This document shows positions 36,883 through 46,071 of a stretch of DNA of 64,000 nt, in pieces. This DNA comes from Kaistia dalseonensis. GTDB lineage: Bacteria; Pseudomonadota; Alphaproteobacteria; Rhizobiales; Kaistiaceae. Each line of letters starts with the position of its first letter. The first letter of the stretch is position 1. The stretch lies in assembly GCF_030814715.1 (NCBI RefSeq), contig NZ_JAUSVO010000007.1, positions 62,001 to 126,000 of the forward strand, in the 5' to 3' direction. The notes below the pieces were generated by a model. That model was not told the DNA's origin and ran no database searches. It saw nothing but the letters and a program-made list of their open reading frames with translations. The position numbers and the translations under genes were made by a program.

Positions 36883-37869
36883 TTGACGAAGCGTGACGAA
36901 GCGATCATCCGACCGGCCAACGATCCGGCCGCCCTGTCCGAGGCCGTGGCCATATTGCGCGCCGGCGGGCTCGTCGGCATGCCGACCGAGACGGTCTATG
37001 GACTGGCGGCCGACGCGGCACGGAGCGAAGCGGTCGCCCGCATCTATGCAGCCAAGGGACGCCCGCGCTTCAATCCGCTGATCGCCCATGTGGCCGATAT
37101 TGAAAGCGCCGAGCGGCTGGTCCATTTCGGGCCCCTGGCGCGCAGGCTCGCCATGGCATTCTGGCCCGGCCCCCTGACGCTCGTTCTGCCGAAGCGGGCG
37201 GACGCGCCGGTTTCCGATCTCGTGACGGCGGGCCTCGATACGCTCGCCATCCGAATCCCGGCCCATCCGGCGGCGCAGGCGCTGCTGCGGGCCTTTGGCG
37301 GCGCGCTCGCGGCGCCGAGCGCCAATCGCTCCGGCCATGTCAGCGCAACCACGGCCGCCCATGTCGCCGACGATCTCGGCGCCGCCGTCGGCATCGTGCT
37401 CGACGCCGGCGCCAGCCCGGTCGGGGTCGAATCGACGATCCTCGCGGTCACGGATGATGATGTCGTGCTGTTACGGGCAGGCGGCGTCGCACGGGCCGAT
37501 ATCGAGCGGGTCGTGGGCAAACCCGTCGCTTTCGCGGCGCTGGACGACCCGGAAGCCCCCGTCGCACCGGGCCAGCTCGCCTCTCATTATGCGCCGGATG
37601 CGGCCGTTCGGCTCAATGCCATGGCGGTCCTGCCGGGCGAAGCGCTGATCGCCTTCGGCCCGGCTCTGCCGGCGGGCGCGGAGCAGGCGGCGGCGATCGT
37701 CAACCTCAGCCCGCGCGGCGACCTGGTCGAGGCTGCGACCAGGCTGTTCTCGGCATTGCGCGAGCTCGACGGCAAGGCCGCGACCATCGCCGTCGCGCCG
37801 ATCCCGGCGGTCGGGCTCGGCGAGGCGATCGTCGATCGCCTGAGCCGCGCCGCTGCGCCCAGAACCTGA
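36883..37869 (+). CDS. L-threonylcarbamoyladenylate synthase, Sua5 type
   Basis: A 328-residue enzyme with an N-terminal YrdC domain ('GGLVGMPTETVYGLAADA', 'KGRPRFNPLIAHV', 'FWPGPLTLVLP', 'APSANRSGHVSATTAAHV') and the C-terminal Sua5 domain ('PGQLASHYAPDA'). It makes threonylcarbamoyl-AMP for the t6A modification of ANN-decoding tRNAs. The start is a TTG at 36883 with a strong AGGAGG site; upstream in-frame codons lack one. Confidence 0.95.
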   Translation: MTKRDEAIIRPANDPAALSEAVAILRAGGLVGMPTETVYGLAADAARSEAVARIYAAKGRPRFNPLIAHVADIESAERLVHFGPLARRLAMAFWPGPLTLVLPKRADAPVSDLVTAGLDTLAIRIPAHPAAQALLRAFGGALAAPSANRSGHVSATTAAHVADDLGAAVGIVLDAGASPVGVESTILAVTDDDVVLLRAGGVARADIERVVGKPVAFAALDDPEAPVAPGQLASHYAPDAAVRLNAMAVLPGEALIAFGPALPAGAEQAAAIVNLSPRGDLVEAATRLFSALRELDGKAATIAVAPIPAVGLGEAIVDRLSRAAAPRT

Positions 37870-37904
37870 GAGGGCAGGGCGCGGGCCGCCCTGCCGCGCG
37901 CCGA

Positions 37905-39002
37905 TCAGTTCTTCAAGGCCGACGTTCCGTCTACCGCCGCCGGATAGGGCAGCTTCTCGACCAGCACTGCGCTCGGCTTCTCCTGCGCGAAGATCGTGTT
38001 GAGATCGAGCGTCACGAAGGTGGTGCGGTGGGCGTAGTCGGCGATCTTCAGCGTGTTGTGCGTCAGGTCCTTGATCGCGACCCACTGCGTATAGTCGGAA
38101 ACGATTTCCTTGCCGTCCGTGCTCTGCGCGATGCCGAGCGGGATATCGACCGTGTTCAGGATATGGCCGATCGCCTGCACCGCCTCGTCGGCATTGGCCG
38201 GCGGGGTGATGTTGTGGCGCATGAAAGCGGCGCGGATGAAACGCGATGGCGGCGTGAAATCGCCCGGCAGGCCCATCAGGCCGCCGCCCTGGCCGAGCGC
38301 GGTGACATTGGCCGTGCTGATCTCGCGGCTCGATACGCCGATGGTGGTGAGGTTCAGATAGTTGCGCGTGTTGAGCAGGTGCCAGTCATAGGTCGGCGCA
38401 TTGGTGAGGACATGGGCGACATTGTCGTGGATCTGCAGCTCGCCGCCGACATATTCGACGACCATGCCGTCGCCGCTCCGGTCGGTGAAGACGAAATGGA
38501 TGGTCGGCGGCGTCGGGCCGCTCGGGAGCGAATCGTCCGACCAGACCTTGATCGTCGGCAGCGCCGCGCGCAGGTCGGCGACGCTGGCGTGATTTCCAAG
38601 CGCCCATGATCCGAAGTCGAGGATCGAGACATAGCTCTTGTCCGTCTTGGAAACGGCCTGGTACTGGGTGAAGCCCGGCAGGAAATTGCCGCTCATGCCG
38701 AGGCCCGCCGCGTTCTGGCCCTCGAGCAGGGCGCCGCCGGGAATGATCGCGGCGCTGACGCCGACAACCGCATATTTGGTCGGGACGGTGATCGTCGGCA
38801 GCTTCAGTTCAGCCGGCGCGCTGAGGGCGATCTCGGTGCCCTTCGGCTGGCTGACCAGCGTCCACTGCATGTCGAAGGCCCATTCCATGGTCCTTCCCGC
38901 GATCACGGTCTTGTCGGCCGCGACGATATCGACCGCCGTGCAGGCATAGGATGCGTTGACGGTCGCAATGATCGAGACAGTTGCCAGAAGCGCGCGCAGC
39001 AT
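37905..39002 (-). CDS. Periplasmic linear amide C-N hydrolase (choloylglycine hydrolase family)
   Basis: A 365-residue N-terminal-nucleophile hydrolase related to penicillin V acylases and bile salt hydrolases. The signal peptide (about 1-20, ending 'NASYA') is followed immediately by Cys21 ('CTAVDIVAADK'), the expected nucleophile. 'IAGRTMEW' carries the conserved Arg, and 'LTNAPTYDWHLLNTRNY' holds the conserved Asn and the substrate-pocket region. It should act in the periplasm on N-acyl compounds, perhaps acyl-homoserine lactones as some Gram-negative relatives do. GAGGGGAA ribosome site. Confidence 0.9.
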   Translation of the reverse strand: MLRALLATVSIIATVNASYACTAVDIVAADKTVIAGRTMEWAFDMQWTLVSQPKGTEIALSAPAELKLPTITVPTKYAVVGVSAAIIPGGALLEGQNAAGLGMSGNFLPGFTQYQAVSKTDKSYVSILDFGSWALGNHASVADLRAALPTIKVWSDDSLPSGPTPPTIHFVFTDRSGDGMVVEYVGGELQIHDNVAHVLTNAPTYDWHLLNTRNYLNLTTIGVSSREISTANVTALGQGGGLMGLPGDFTPPSRFIRAAFMRHNITPPANADEAVQAIGHILNTVDIPLGIAQSTDGKEIVSDYTQWVAIKDLTHNTLKIADYAHRTTFVTLDLNTIFAQEKPSAVLVEKLPYPAAVDGTSALKN

Positions 39003-39188
39003 GGTGGTTTCCCCTCAAGGCCCGGCGTTATGGGCATGACGCGGACCGAGCATTCCGCGACGCCCATCATTAGCCGCCTCGCATCGGGAGAACCAGAGCA
39101 GCGTCAGGCTGGCCGCCAGACCATCTCGGGCGGCCAGGGTCGCGGTTCGCGGGAAGAGGGCGATCGGAACGAAGAGCGCGGCGATCTC

Positions 39189-39208
39189 GAGCGAACGGAT
39201 GTTCGCTC
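39189..39208 (-). terminator. Hairpin terminator after the DnaJ-like gene
   Basis: A perfect 8-base stem GAGCGAAC / GTTCGCTC with a GGAT loop starts 8 bases past the stop of the DnaJ-like gene. A second stem (TGGCCGCC / GGCGGCCA, 39110-39136) lies further down the same 213-base gap, in which no gene was seen. Confidence 0.55.
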
Positions 39209-39215
39209 AAATCCC

Positions 39216-40196
39216 CTAGACCTCGAATTCGGGTCCCCGCGCCTGATAGCGCTTCTCTTCCTGCCAACGCCGCATCAGCGTCTCGAGTTCTGGATCGATC
39301 GTTTCCGGCAGCACGATCCTGAGCGCGACGAGCAGGTCGCCATGGCCGCCCACCGTCGTCGGCAGGCCCTTGCCTTTGAGGCGCATGACGCGGCCGCCGC
39401 TCGAACCGGCGGGAATGGTCATGGTGACGGCGCTGGTGAGCGTGGGAACGCGGACACGCGCGCCGAGCACGGCTTCGTCGAGCGTGACCGGCAGCTCGAG
39501 CCGCAGCGTGTCGCCTTCGACCTTGAAGAGCGGGTGCGGAACGAACTCGATCGTGACCAGCGCGTCGCCTGCAGGCCCGCCATCCGGGCTCGGCCAGCCC
39601 TGGCCGCGCAGGCGGATGACACGGCCCGACCGCGTGCCGGCCGGGACGGCGATTTCCACCGTCTTCTCGGTCGGCAGGTCTACGCGCACCTTCTCCTGCC
39701 GGAAGATCTGCTCCAGCGTCACGGCGACGGTCGCCGAAAGATCCTCGCCGCGGCTGCGTGGCCTGGCCCCGCCCTGCCGGCCTCCGCCCATGCCGCCAAA
39801 CCCGCTGAATCCGGATTGGCCGCCGGCAAAGCCGCCGAGAATATCGTTCAATATGTCGTCCGTGCCGGCGCCACCGCCGCCGGACGACCAGCGGAATGTG
39901 CGCCCGCCGCCCGCGCCGGCCGTCCGCGGGTCGAAGCCCTGGAAGCCCTCGAAGCCGCCGCCCTGAAAGCGCGGCTTGCCTTCGGCGTCGATTTCGCCGC
40001 GGTCGAACTGCGCCCGCTTGTCCTTGTCGCCGATGATTTCATGAGCCGAGTTCAGCTCGGCAAACTTGTCCTGAGCTTTCGGATCGTTCTGGTTGCTGTC
40101 GGGATGCAGTTTCTTGGCGAGACGGCGAAACGCCTTCTTGATCTCAGCCTCGCTCGCCGTCCGACTGACGCCGAGCACTTCATATGGATCGCGCAT
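39216..40196 (-). CDS. DnaJ-like co-chaperone (CbpA type)
   Basis: A 326-residue protein. The J domain is at 1-66 with the HPD motif at 32-34, followed by a Gly/Phe-rich linker (about 78-148) and the two-barrel C-terminal substrate-binding domain (about 150-315). There is no Cys-rich zinc domain, so it is CbpA-like rather than true DnaJ. It should stimulate DnaK and hold unfolded proteins. GAGGGGG ribosome site. Confidence 0.93.
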   Translation of the reverse strand: MRDPYEVLGVSRTASEAEIKKAFRRLAKKLHPDSNQNDPKAQDKFAELNSAHEIIGDKDKRAQFDRGEIDAEGKPRFQGGGFEGFQGFDPRTAGAGGGRTFRWSSGGGGAGTDDILNDILGGFAGGQSGFSGFGGMGGGRQGGARPRSRGEDLSATVAVTLEQIFRQEKVRVDLPTEKTVEIAVPAGTRSGRVIRLRGQGWPSPDGGPAGDALVTIEFVPHPLFKVEGDTLRLELPVTLDEAVLGARVRVPTLTSAVTMTIPAGSSGGRVMRLKGKGLPTTVGGHGDLLVALRIVLPETIDPELETLMRRWQEEKRYQARGPEFEV

Positions 40197-40307
40197 AAAA
40201 ACCCCCTCGAAGGGCAGGATTCATTCCGGCTCGAAAGCCCGGAACTCATCCTCAAATAGGTACGCCTAGGAATAGAATCCAGAGATGCGGAACACTCAAT
40301 CTGCGTT

Positions 40308-40760
40308 TCAGAGCAGCGCGCTGTCCTCCGGCGTCACGTCGAAGAGCTGCCACATGCCGTCCGTCGCGCGACAGGCATCACCGCGATAGCGCCTGATACC
40401 ACGAATGTCGCTGACAGTAAGTGCGAACGCACGGCAATTGCGGCCGTCGGGCTCGTTCCGCGCCGCGAGCAGGGGAGAGATGGTCCCGTTGGAGCCGGTA
40501 TCGGGGTTGGTCCAGTCGATCACGCCGCCATTGGGGAGGCCGACCAGGCTGGTCGACGCGACGAGGCGAATGCGCTCCCAGTCGGATGGTGCCACCGCCT
40601 CGACGACGTTCGGCTGGGTCGGTGGCATGGAGGGCTTTTCCGGCGCGGCCGCAGGCGCGATCGAGCCGGTCGTGGTCATGTCGAGATCGGCGCCGGAGGG
40701 CGTCAGTCCGCATCCGGCGAGCATCGCCGTGCAGAAGATGACGGCCGGCACCCGAATCAT
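40308..40760 (-). CDS. Lipoprotein with RT0821/Lpp0805-type surface antigen domain
   Basis: A 150-residue predicted lipoprotein. The signal (MIRVPAVIFCTAMLAGC) ends in the lipobox LAGC at 14-17. The mature part has a proline/alanine linker and then a C-terminal domain with 'IDWTNPDTGSNGTISPL', 'GRNCRAFALTV' and 'GDACRATDGMWQL'. That fits the 17 kDa surface-antigen-like domain common in alphaproteobacteria. Function unknown; probably outer-membrane associated. The ATG at 40760 was chosen because the lipoprotein signal begins there. Confidence 0.75.
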   Translation of the reverse strand: MIRVPAVIFCTAMLAGCGLTPSGADLDMTTTGSIAPAAAPEKPSMPPTQPNVVEAVAPSDWERIRLVASTSLVGLPNGGVIDWTNPDTGSNGTISPLLAARNEPDGRNCRAFALTVSDIRGIRRYRGDACRATDGMWQLFDVTPEDSALL

Positions 40761-40871
40761 ACGATGCCCCGTCTGGCCATGGGCCGCGCGCTCGATATAT
40801 GTCTGTCCGGTCGCGGCATGAGTGGTCCCTGGGCAGAAGCCTCGGGACAGCATCGGAAAAGATGATTAACG

Positions 40872-41474
40872 ATGAGTGACTTCACTGAATCTGCCGATCC
40901 GTTCGGCTTGATGGCTGCCTGGCTGCTCGAGGCGGAGAAGTCCGAACCGAACGATCCGAACGCCATGGCACTGGCCACCGTCGACGAGGATGGGCTCCCC
41001 GACGTGCGCATGGTGCTGCTGAAGGATTTCGACGAGCACGGCTTCGTCTTCTACACCAATTATGAGAGCGCCAAGGGCCGTGAGATCCTGGCGAGCCGAA
41101 AAGCCGCCGTGCTGTTCCACTGGAAGAGCCTGCGCCGCCAGGTTCGCATACGCGGTCCGGTCGAACTCGTCACCGCGCAGGAGGCCGATGCCTATTTCGC
41201 GAGCCGGCCGCGCCATAGCCGCCTCGGCGCCTGGGCTTCCCAGCAATCGCGCCCGCTCGAATCGCGCTTCGCCCTCGAGAAGGCGGTGGCCGTGGTCGCC
41301 GCCCGCTATCCGCTCGGTGACGTGCCCCGCCCGCCCCACTGGTCAGGCTTCCGCATCCGGCCGATCCAGATCGAGTTCTGGAAGGACGGCGCCTTCCGCC
41401 TGCACGACCGCGTCGTCTTCCGGCGTGCCGAGCCGGGGCAGGGCTCGTGGGAGCGCGAGCGCCTTTATCCCTGA
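40872..41474 (+). CDS. pdxH: Pyridoxamine 5'-phosphate oxidase
   Basis: A 200-residue FMN enzyme that oxidises pyridoxine or pyridoxamine 5'-phosphate to pyridoxal 5'-phosphate. Motifs: '[20 protein letters not shown]', '[15 protein letters not shown]', 'LRRQVRIRG', '[11 protein letters not shown]' and the C-terminal 'HDRVVFRR ... WERERLYP'. Its last ten bases overlap the 3' end of the convergent DUF308-type gene. DXS at 27918 supplies a precursor of the same vitamin route. Confidence 0.97.
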   Translation: MSDFTESADPFGLMAAWLLEAEKSEPNDPNAMALATVDEDGLPDVRMVLLKDFDEHGFVFYTNYESAKGREILASRKAAVLFHWKSLRRQVRIRGPVELVTAQEADAYFASRPRHSRLGAWASQQSRPLESRFALEKAVAVVAARYPLGDVPRPPHWSGFRIRPIQIEFWKDGAFRLHDRVVFRRAEPGQGSWERERLYP

Positions 41475-42052
41475 GCGCTTGGATTTGGGTTTCGCGCCAG
41501 CTTCACCGTCAGCCAAACTGCCGAGACGAGAAAGTAGAACGCTCCGAACGCGGCATAGGGCGCGATATCCGCAGTGCCCGGAATGCCGGCATCCGTTGCG
41601 CGCTTGATGAAGAAGCCGCCGGCAAGCGCCGACTGCGCGCCGCTCAGGACCATCGCCCATTGTCCACCGTCTCTCCAGCGCCGCACGCCGGTGGCCAGCT
41701 GGAACAGGCCGGAGAGAATGGCCCAGACGCCGAAGACGGCGAGCACCGCGTTGAGGCTTTGCCCAAGGGTGACCGCAACGGCGACGGCGGTGAGCCCGCT
41801 GATCGCGACGTTGAGCGCCTGGCTCGCATTGGCCTTCAAACCGCCGCTGCGCCGCGCGTCGACCAGATTGGCGACCGCATCCCAGGCCGGATAGGCGACC
41901 AGCAGCGCCGCCGCGATCGGTGGCATCGTTCGTCCGACGGTGAACGCCGCCGCCACCCATGCAATGGAGACGCCCGCGCGGGTGAAATAATACGACCTCA
42001 GCCAGTGGGATGCGGCGAGAGCCGTGGGTTTCAGAGAAGTCTGCCGGTTCAT
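41465..42052 (-). CDS. DUF308/HdeD-like membrane protein
   Basis: A 195-residue protein with about six hydrophobic helices and an Ala/Gly-rich composition, resembling the DUF308 (HdeD-like) family. Function unknown; in HdeD the link is to acid stress. It is divergent from an AraC regulator whose likely binding repeats lie between the two, so it is probably that regulator's target. AAGGA lies 8 bases before the ATG. Confidence 0.65.
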   Translation of the reverse strand: MNRQTSLKPTALAASHWLRSYYFTRAGVSIAWVAAAFTVGRTMPPIAAALLVAYPAWDAVANLVDARRSGGLKANASQALNVAISGLTAVAVAVTLGQSLNAVLAVFGVWAILSGLFQLATGVRRWRDGGQWAMVLSGAQSALAGGFFIKRATDAGIPGTADIAPYAAFGAFYFLVSAVWLTVKLARNPNPSAQG

Positions 42053-42136
42053 CAGAATGTCCTTTTGGCCAGGGGCGCGGAAGATCGGTAAATTGCCGAG
42101 GCGCGCCGAGCGATCGGGTCAATTGCTTTTTGTCTT

Positions 42137-42175
42137 GAGGAAGTTACGTATTAACAGGTAGTTACGTGCTTCCTC
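42137..42175. promoter_or_regulatory. Likely AraC-type operator between divergent genes
   Basis: Two identical AGTTACGT repeats (42142-42149 and 42160-42167) stand 18 bases apart, framed by inverted GAGGAAG / CTTCCTC ends. Direct repeats about two helical turns apart are typical AraC-family binding sites. The adjacent genes are an AraC regulator and its divergent membrane-protein neighbour. Confidence 0.6.
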
Positions 42176-42210
42176 GCCGACTGTTTACCGCTTGAAGGCT
42201 CCGATCAGCC

Positions 42211-43110
42211 ATGATGGATTCGCTGGAAAACTTGATCATTCATCCGGAAGAGCCGCGAGGCGCCGTGTCCGGAGACCTCCTGTCCCACGTGCTGGCGCAG
42301 ATACGTTTGACCGGCGATCACGTCGTGGCGCAGGAGGTTGCGGCGGGGGATGCGCTGGATGTCGCGTCCGACGAGGCAAATATCGCCGTCGTCACGGCCG
42401 GCACGCTGTATCTGGAGGGCCACGACCAGCCGCCGGTCACGATCGCGACCGGCGATCTGCTGCTGTTTCCGCGGGGCTGCGGCGCGTTTCGGGTTTCGGC
42501 GGCCGATCAGCCGGCCACGGTCGTCGTCTGCCGCTTCTGGTTCGATCCCGAGAGCCTTCGCGGCATGGTCATGGCATTGCCTCCGCTCATCCATATCCGG
42601 CGCGCCGAAACTGACGGATGGACCGACGGGATCTCGCATTTCCTCCTGATCGAGACGATCGACGCTCAGCCGGGCGCGGCTCTGATGATTTCGCGGCTGA
42701 TCGACCTCGTCGTCATCCGCACGCTACGCAGCTGGGTGCAGCAGGGTCATTCCTCTGGGTGGTTGGGAGGGCTCTCCGATGCACGCATCGCCCGCGCCTT
42801 GAAGGCGATCCATGAGAAGCCGATGCAGCGATGGAGCATTCCCGTTCTGGCCACCATCGCCGGCATGTCCCGCTCGAGCTTCTGCGAGCGGTTTACCGCG
42901 CTCGTCGGGCGTTCCCCGCTGCGCTATCAGAACGAATGGCGGCTGGGCCTGGCGCGCGACATGCTGTCGAGGCGCGATGCGCGTGTGGGCGAGATCGGCC
43001 TGCGCGTCGGCTATGTCTCCGAAGCGGCCTTCAGCCGCGCCTATAAGGAACTCTTCGGCCACGCGCCGCGTGTCGAATATGCGCTGCATGGCGGTGCCGG
43101 ACCCGGATAG
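42211..43110 (+). CDS. AraC-family regulator with cupin_6 domain
   Basis: A 299-residue regulator. The N-terminal cupin (about 15-180) has 'GTLYLEGHDQPPVTIATGDLLLFPRG', shown in parts. The C-terminal pair of helix-turn-helix motifs (about 190-290) includes 'IPVLATIAGMSRSSFCERF' and 'VGYVSEAAFSRAYKELFG'. This arrangement resembles regulators that control a divergently encoded oxidoreductase or membrane protein. The target is probably the DUF308-type gene; the ligand is unknown. Confidence 0.92.
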   Translation: MMDSLENLIIHPEEPRGAVSGDLLSHVLAQIRLTGDHVVAQEVAAGDALDVASDEANIAVVTAGTLYLEGHDQPPVTIATGDLLLFPRGCGAFRVSAADQPATVVVCRFWFDPESLRGMVMALPPLIHIRRAETDGWTDGISHFLLIETIDAQPGAALMISRLIDLVVIRTLRSWVQQGHSSGWLGGLSDARIARALKAIHEKPMQRWSIPVLATIAGMSRSSFCERFTALVGRSPLRYQNEWRLGLARDMLSRRDARVGEIGLRVGYVSEAAFSRAYKELFGHAPRVEYALHGGAGPG

Positions 43111-43111
43111 G

Positions 43112-43143
43112 GGCCTGCACGCAAAGGGCTCTGCATGCAGGCC
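43112..43143. terminator. Hairpin between convergent araC-like and tldD genes
   Basis: GGCCTGCA and TGCAGGCC form an 8-base stem around a 16-base loop in the 45-base gap between the two stop codons. Confidence 0.55.
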
Positions 43144-43155
43144 GTCCCCGGCGGC

Positions 43156-44580
43156 TCAGGTCGCCGTGCCGCCGACCGTGATCTGGTCGATCCGGAGCGT
43201 CGGCTGGCCGACGCCGACCGGCACGCCCTGGCCGCTCTTGCCGCAGGTGCCGATGCCGAGGTCGAGCGCCATGTCGTTGCCGACCATCGAGACGCGGCGC
43301 ATCGCTTCGGGCCCGTTGCCGATCAGCATCGCGCCCTTGACCGGGGCGCCGATCTTGCCGTTTTCGATCCGGTAGCCTTCGGTGCAGGAAAAGACGAACT
43401 TGCCCGAGGTGATGTCGACCTGCCCGCCGCCGAAGGAGACCATGTAGAGGCCGTCCTTGACCGAGGCGATGATCTCGTCCGGCTGGTGATGGCCGGATTT
43501 CATGATCGTGTTGGTCATGCGCGGCATCGGCACATGGGCATAGGACTGGCGCCGGCCATTGCCGGTCGGCTTCATGCCCATCAGCCGCGCGTTCTGCCGA
43601 TCCTGCATGTAGCCGACGAGGATGCCGTCCTCGATCAGCGTGGTCGATTGCGTCGGCGTGCCTTCGTCGTCGAAGGAGAGCGAGCCGCGGCGGTCCATGA
43701 TCGAGCCGTCATCGACGACCGTCACGCCCTTGGCCGCAACCTGCTGGCCCATCAGCCCGGCAAAGGCGCTCTCGCCGCGACGGTTGAAGTCGCCCTCGAG
43801 GCCGTGGCCGACCGCTTCATGCAGCATGACGCCGGGCCAGCCGGGGCCGAGCACGACATCGAAGGTTCCGGCCGGTGCGGGGACGGCATCGAGGTTCACC
43901 AGCGCCTGGCGCAGCGCTTCGTCCACGGCATAGTGCCAGCGATCCGTGGCGACGAACTGGCCGAAGCCCTCGCGCCCGCCCATGCCGAACGAACCCTGCT
44001 CCTGCCGATCGCCATCGCCGACGACGATCGAGACGCTGACGCGGACCATCGGGCGGATATCGCGGCGATAGACGCCATCCGGGCGCAGGATCTCGACGAT
44101 CTGCCACGAGCCGGCGAGCGAGGCGCTGACCTGTCGAACGCGCGGGTCCCTGGCGCGGGCATAGGCATCGATCTGCTCGAGCAGGGTCACCTTCTCGGCG
44201 AAGGAGGGACTGCCGAGCGGGTTTTCGTCCGTATAGAGCACGCGGTTGGTGCCGGCCGGCGGTGCCGCGAGCGTGCCCGAGCGGCCGCCCTTCACGGAGG
44301 CTACGGCCTCGCCGGCGCGGCGGATCGCATCGAGCGAGATTTCGCCCGCATGCGCATAGCCGACCGCCTCGCCCGAGACGGCGCGGAGACCGAAGCCCTG
44401 GCGCGTATCGTAGCTGGCGCCGGAGAGGCGGCCATTGTCGAAGACCAGGCCTTCCGACTGCGCATATTCGAGATAGAGCTCGCCGTCATCGGCACCGGCC
44501 AGCGCCTCGGCGACGACGACTTCAGCCTCGTCACGGTCGAGGCCGGCGCGCGCGAGAACGGAATGTTGATCTTCGGCCAT
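43156..44580 (-). CDS. tldD: Metalloprotease TldD
   Basis: A 474-residue peptidase of the TldD/PmbA family. The zinc-site signature 'HEAVGHGLEGDF' (HExxxH) is in the middle, with the conserved Cys in 'IGTCGKSGQGVP' near the end. TldD pairs with TldE (PmbA) to degrade unfolded peptides and mature some modified peptides; tldE is not in this window. The ATG at 44580 was chosen; an upstream TTG has a weaker site. Its position before ialB and the cox genes matches other Hyphomicrobiales. Confidence 0.95.
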   Translation of the reverse strand: MAEDQHSVLARAGLDRDEAEVVVAEALAGADDGELYLEYAQSEGLVFDNGRLSGASYDTRQGFGLRAVSGEAVGYAHAGEISLDAIRRAGEAVASVKGGRSGTLAAPPAGTNRVLYTDENPLGSPSFAEKVTLLEQIDAYARARDPRVRQVSASLAGSWQIVEILRPDGVYRRDIRPMVRVSVSIVVGDGDRQEQGSFGMGGREGFGQFVATDRWHYAVDEALRQALVNLDAVPAPAGTFDVVLGPGWPGVMLHEAVGHGLEGDFNRRGESAFAGLMGQQVAAKGVTVVDDGSIMDRRGSLSFDDEGTPTQSTTLIEDGILVGYMQDRQNARLMGMKPTGNGRRQSYAHVPMPRMTNTIMKSGHHQPDEIIASVKDGLYMVSFGGGQVDITSGKFVFSCTEGYRIENGKIGAPVKGAMLIGNGPEAMRRVSMVGNDMALDLGIGTCGKSGQGVPVGVGQPTLRIDQITVGGTAT

Positions 44581-44699
44581 GAAAGGCAACTCCGGGGTAA
44601 TGAAACGCAACAGGAAAGATAAGGAAGCGCAATCCGTTTCGCACCCCCGGCAGGCGGCAAATCATGATCGGCGAGAGCGCGCCCGCTTCCGGATCCGGC

Positions 44700-45311
44700 T
44701 CAATAGAGCTGCCGGGCGTAGCGCTCGACCATCGCGTCCTGCGATTCCGGCGGCTCGTTCGAGCGCGTGTGGTCCTTGAGCATCTCGCCCATGGTCGGAA
44801 GCGCTGCGCGATCGATCCGGCTTTCATCCGCCCAGAGTTTCGAGCGCATCAGCGCCTTGGCGCATTGCAGATAGGCTTCCTTGACGGTGACGACGAGGAC
44901 CGTCGCCGGCACCTTGCCATCCGCCCTATGCGCCGCGCGCAAGGCGAGGTCGTCGTCGATGATGGCGGTGCCGTTGACGCGCAGCGTCTCGTCGACGCCC
45001 GGAATCAGGAAGATCAGGCCGATGCCAGGCCGCTCGACGATGTTGGAGAGCGAATCGAGGCGGCGGTTGCCCGGACGATCGGGGATGATCAGCGTCGTAT
45101 CATTGGAGACCGTCACGAATCCCGGATGGTCGCCGCGCGGCGTCGCGTCGCCATAGCCATCGACGCCCTGTGTCGCAATGATCAGGAACGGCGAAAGCTC
45201 AATGAATCGACGGCAATGCTTGTCGATATGGTCGAGTTGCTTGGCAACCGAGCGGCCCATTGGCTCGCCATAGATGGCCCGCAGGGACTGGATCGATTCG
45301 ATGCGGGCCAT
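44700..45311 (-). CDS. Pyridoxamine-oxidase-like FMN protein
   Basis: A 203-residue split-barrel flavin protein of the MSMEG_1061-type PPOX family, with 'PFLIIATQGVDGYGDATPRGDHPGFV' (in parts), 'TLIIPDRPGNRRLDSLSNIV' (in parts) and 'GIGLIFLIPGVDETLRVNG'. The C-terminal segment 'CAKALMRSKLW' is characteristic. Substrate unknown; it is not PdxH, which is at 40872. Same strand as ialB and tldD. Confidence 0.88.
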   Translation of the reverse strand: MARIESIQSLRAIYGEPMGRSVAKQLDHIDKHCRRFIELSPFLIIATQGVDGYGDATPRGDHPGFVTVSNDTTLIIPDRPGNRRLDSLSNIVERPGIGLIFLIPGVDETLRVNGTAIIDDDLALRAAHRADGKVPATVLVVTVKEAYLQCAKALMRSKLWADESRIDRAALPTMGEMLKDHTRSNEPPESQDAMVERYARQLY

Positions 45312-45335
45312 GCTGCTCGTTCTCCGTTCGCTCGA

Positions 45336-45875
45336 TCAGGGCAGGGCGTCGAAGCCCGGCCCGAAGCCGTTCAGCGAGATCGGGATGCCGATACCCTCTT
45401 CAGGCGTTTGGAAGATCACGAAGGTCGCGGTCTTGCCGTTCCTGAGCTTGCCGAGCAGGTCGTCGTCGAGGATGACCTCGGCGAGGCAGCCATCCGGCAG
45501 GCAGCGCACGAAGCCGGCGCGGCCCATTTCGTTCTGGTCGATCTTGAGGCCGAGGCCCGAGGGAAGCAGCACGCCGAGCGGCGCCAGCACGCGCATCACC
45601 TTGGATTTCTTGTCCGCCGTCTTCAGAACGATCACCGAAAGCCCGACATTGTCGCGGTCCTCGGCGGTGACGAACTGCATCATGGAGCAGATTTCTTCCT
45701 GGGCGCCCGGCGGCTTGTCGCAGCGCGTCTCCCAGTCTCCATGCATGCCCTTCGAGACACCCTGTGCCGCCGCCGGTCCGGCGGCGGGCAGAAGAAGCGC
45801 GAAGAGGGCCATGGCTACCCATGCGAATCGCCGGACAGGGCCGGCGACACGATGGAACAACAATTGAGCCTTCAC
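45336..45875 (-). CDS. Invasion-associated locus B (IalB) family protein
   Basis: A 179-residue exported protein. The GTG at 45875 has a GGAG site 11 bases upstream and gives a signal peptide that ends at about residue 38 ('GPAAAQG'). The mature domain matches IalB: 'GDWETRCD', 'EEICSMMQFV', 'APLGVLLPSGLGLKID' and 'FVRCLPDGCLAEV', with two Cys pairs likely forming disulphides. The function outside pathogens is unknown; the family is nearly universal in Hyphomicrobiales and often lies next to the cox genes. Confidence 0.88.
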   Translation of the reverse strand: MKAQLLFHRVAGPVRRFAWVAMALFALLLPAAGPAAAQGVSKGMHGDWETRCDKPPGAQEEICSMMQFVTAEDRDNVGLSVIVLKTADKKSKVMRVLAPLGVLLPSGLGLKIDQNEMGRAGFVRCLPDGCLAEVILDDDLLGKLRNGKTATFVIFQTPEEGIGIPISLNGFGPGFDALP

Positions 45876-46071
45876 CTGATCATCTCCTCGGTTTCTCGGC
45901 CTCGGCCGACCGTATCCTATACCCATGATCCGCAATCCACGGATCGCGGAAACCGGCGGCCCGGGCGCAATCGAGCGCGATTTGCCGCATCATTTCTCAC
46001 GATCCGCCGTTGCGAGGCAAAGGGCCATGTGGTTTCACTCGGCGATATTCGGCCGCGACCGAAATCACCGC

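Noticed and set aside
36688-37362. N-terminal extension of the crotonase gene at 35938
   Set aside because: The frame stays open upstream, but the extension would overlap the Sua5 gene and has no family match; the ATG at 36687 gives a normal crotonase N-terminus.
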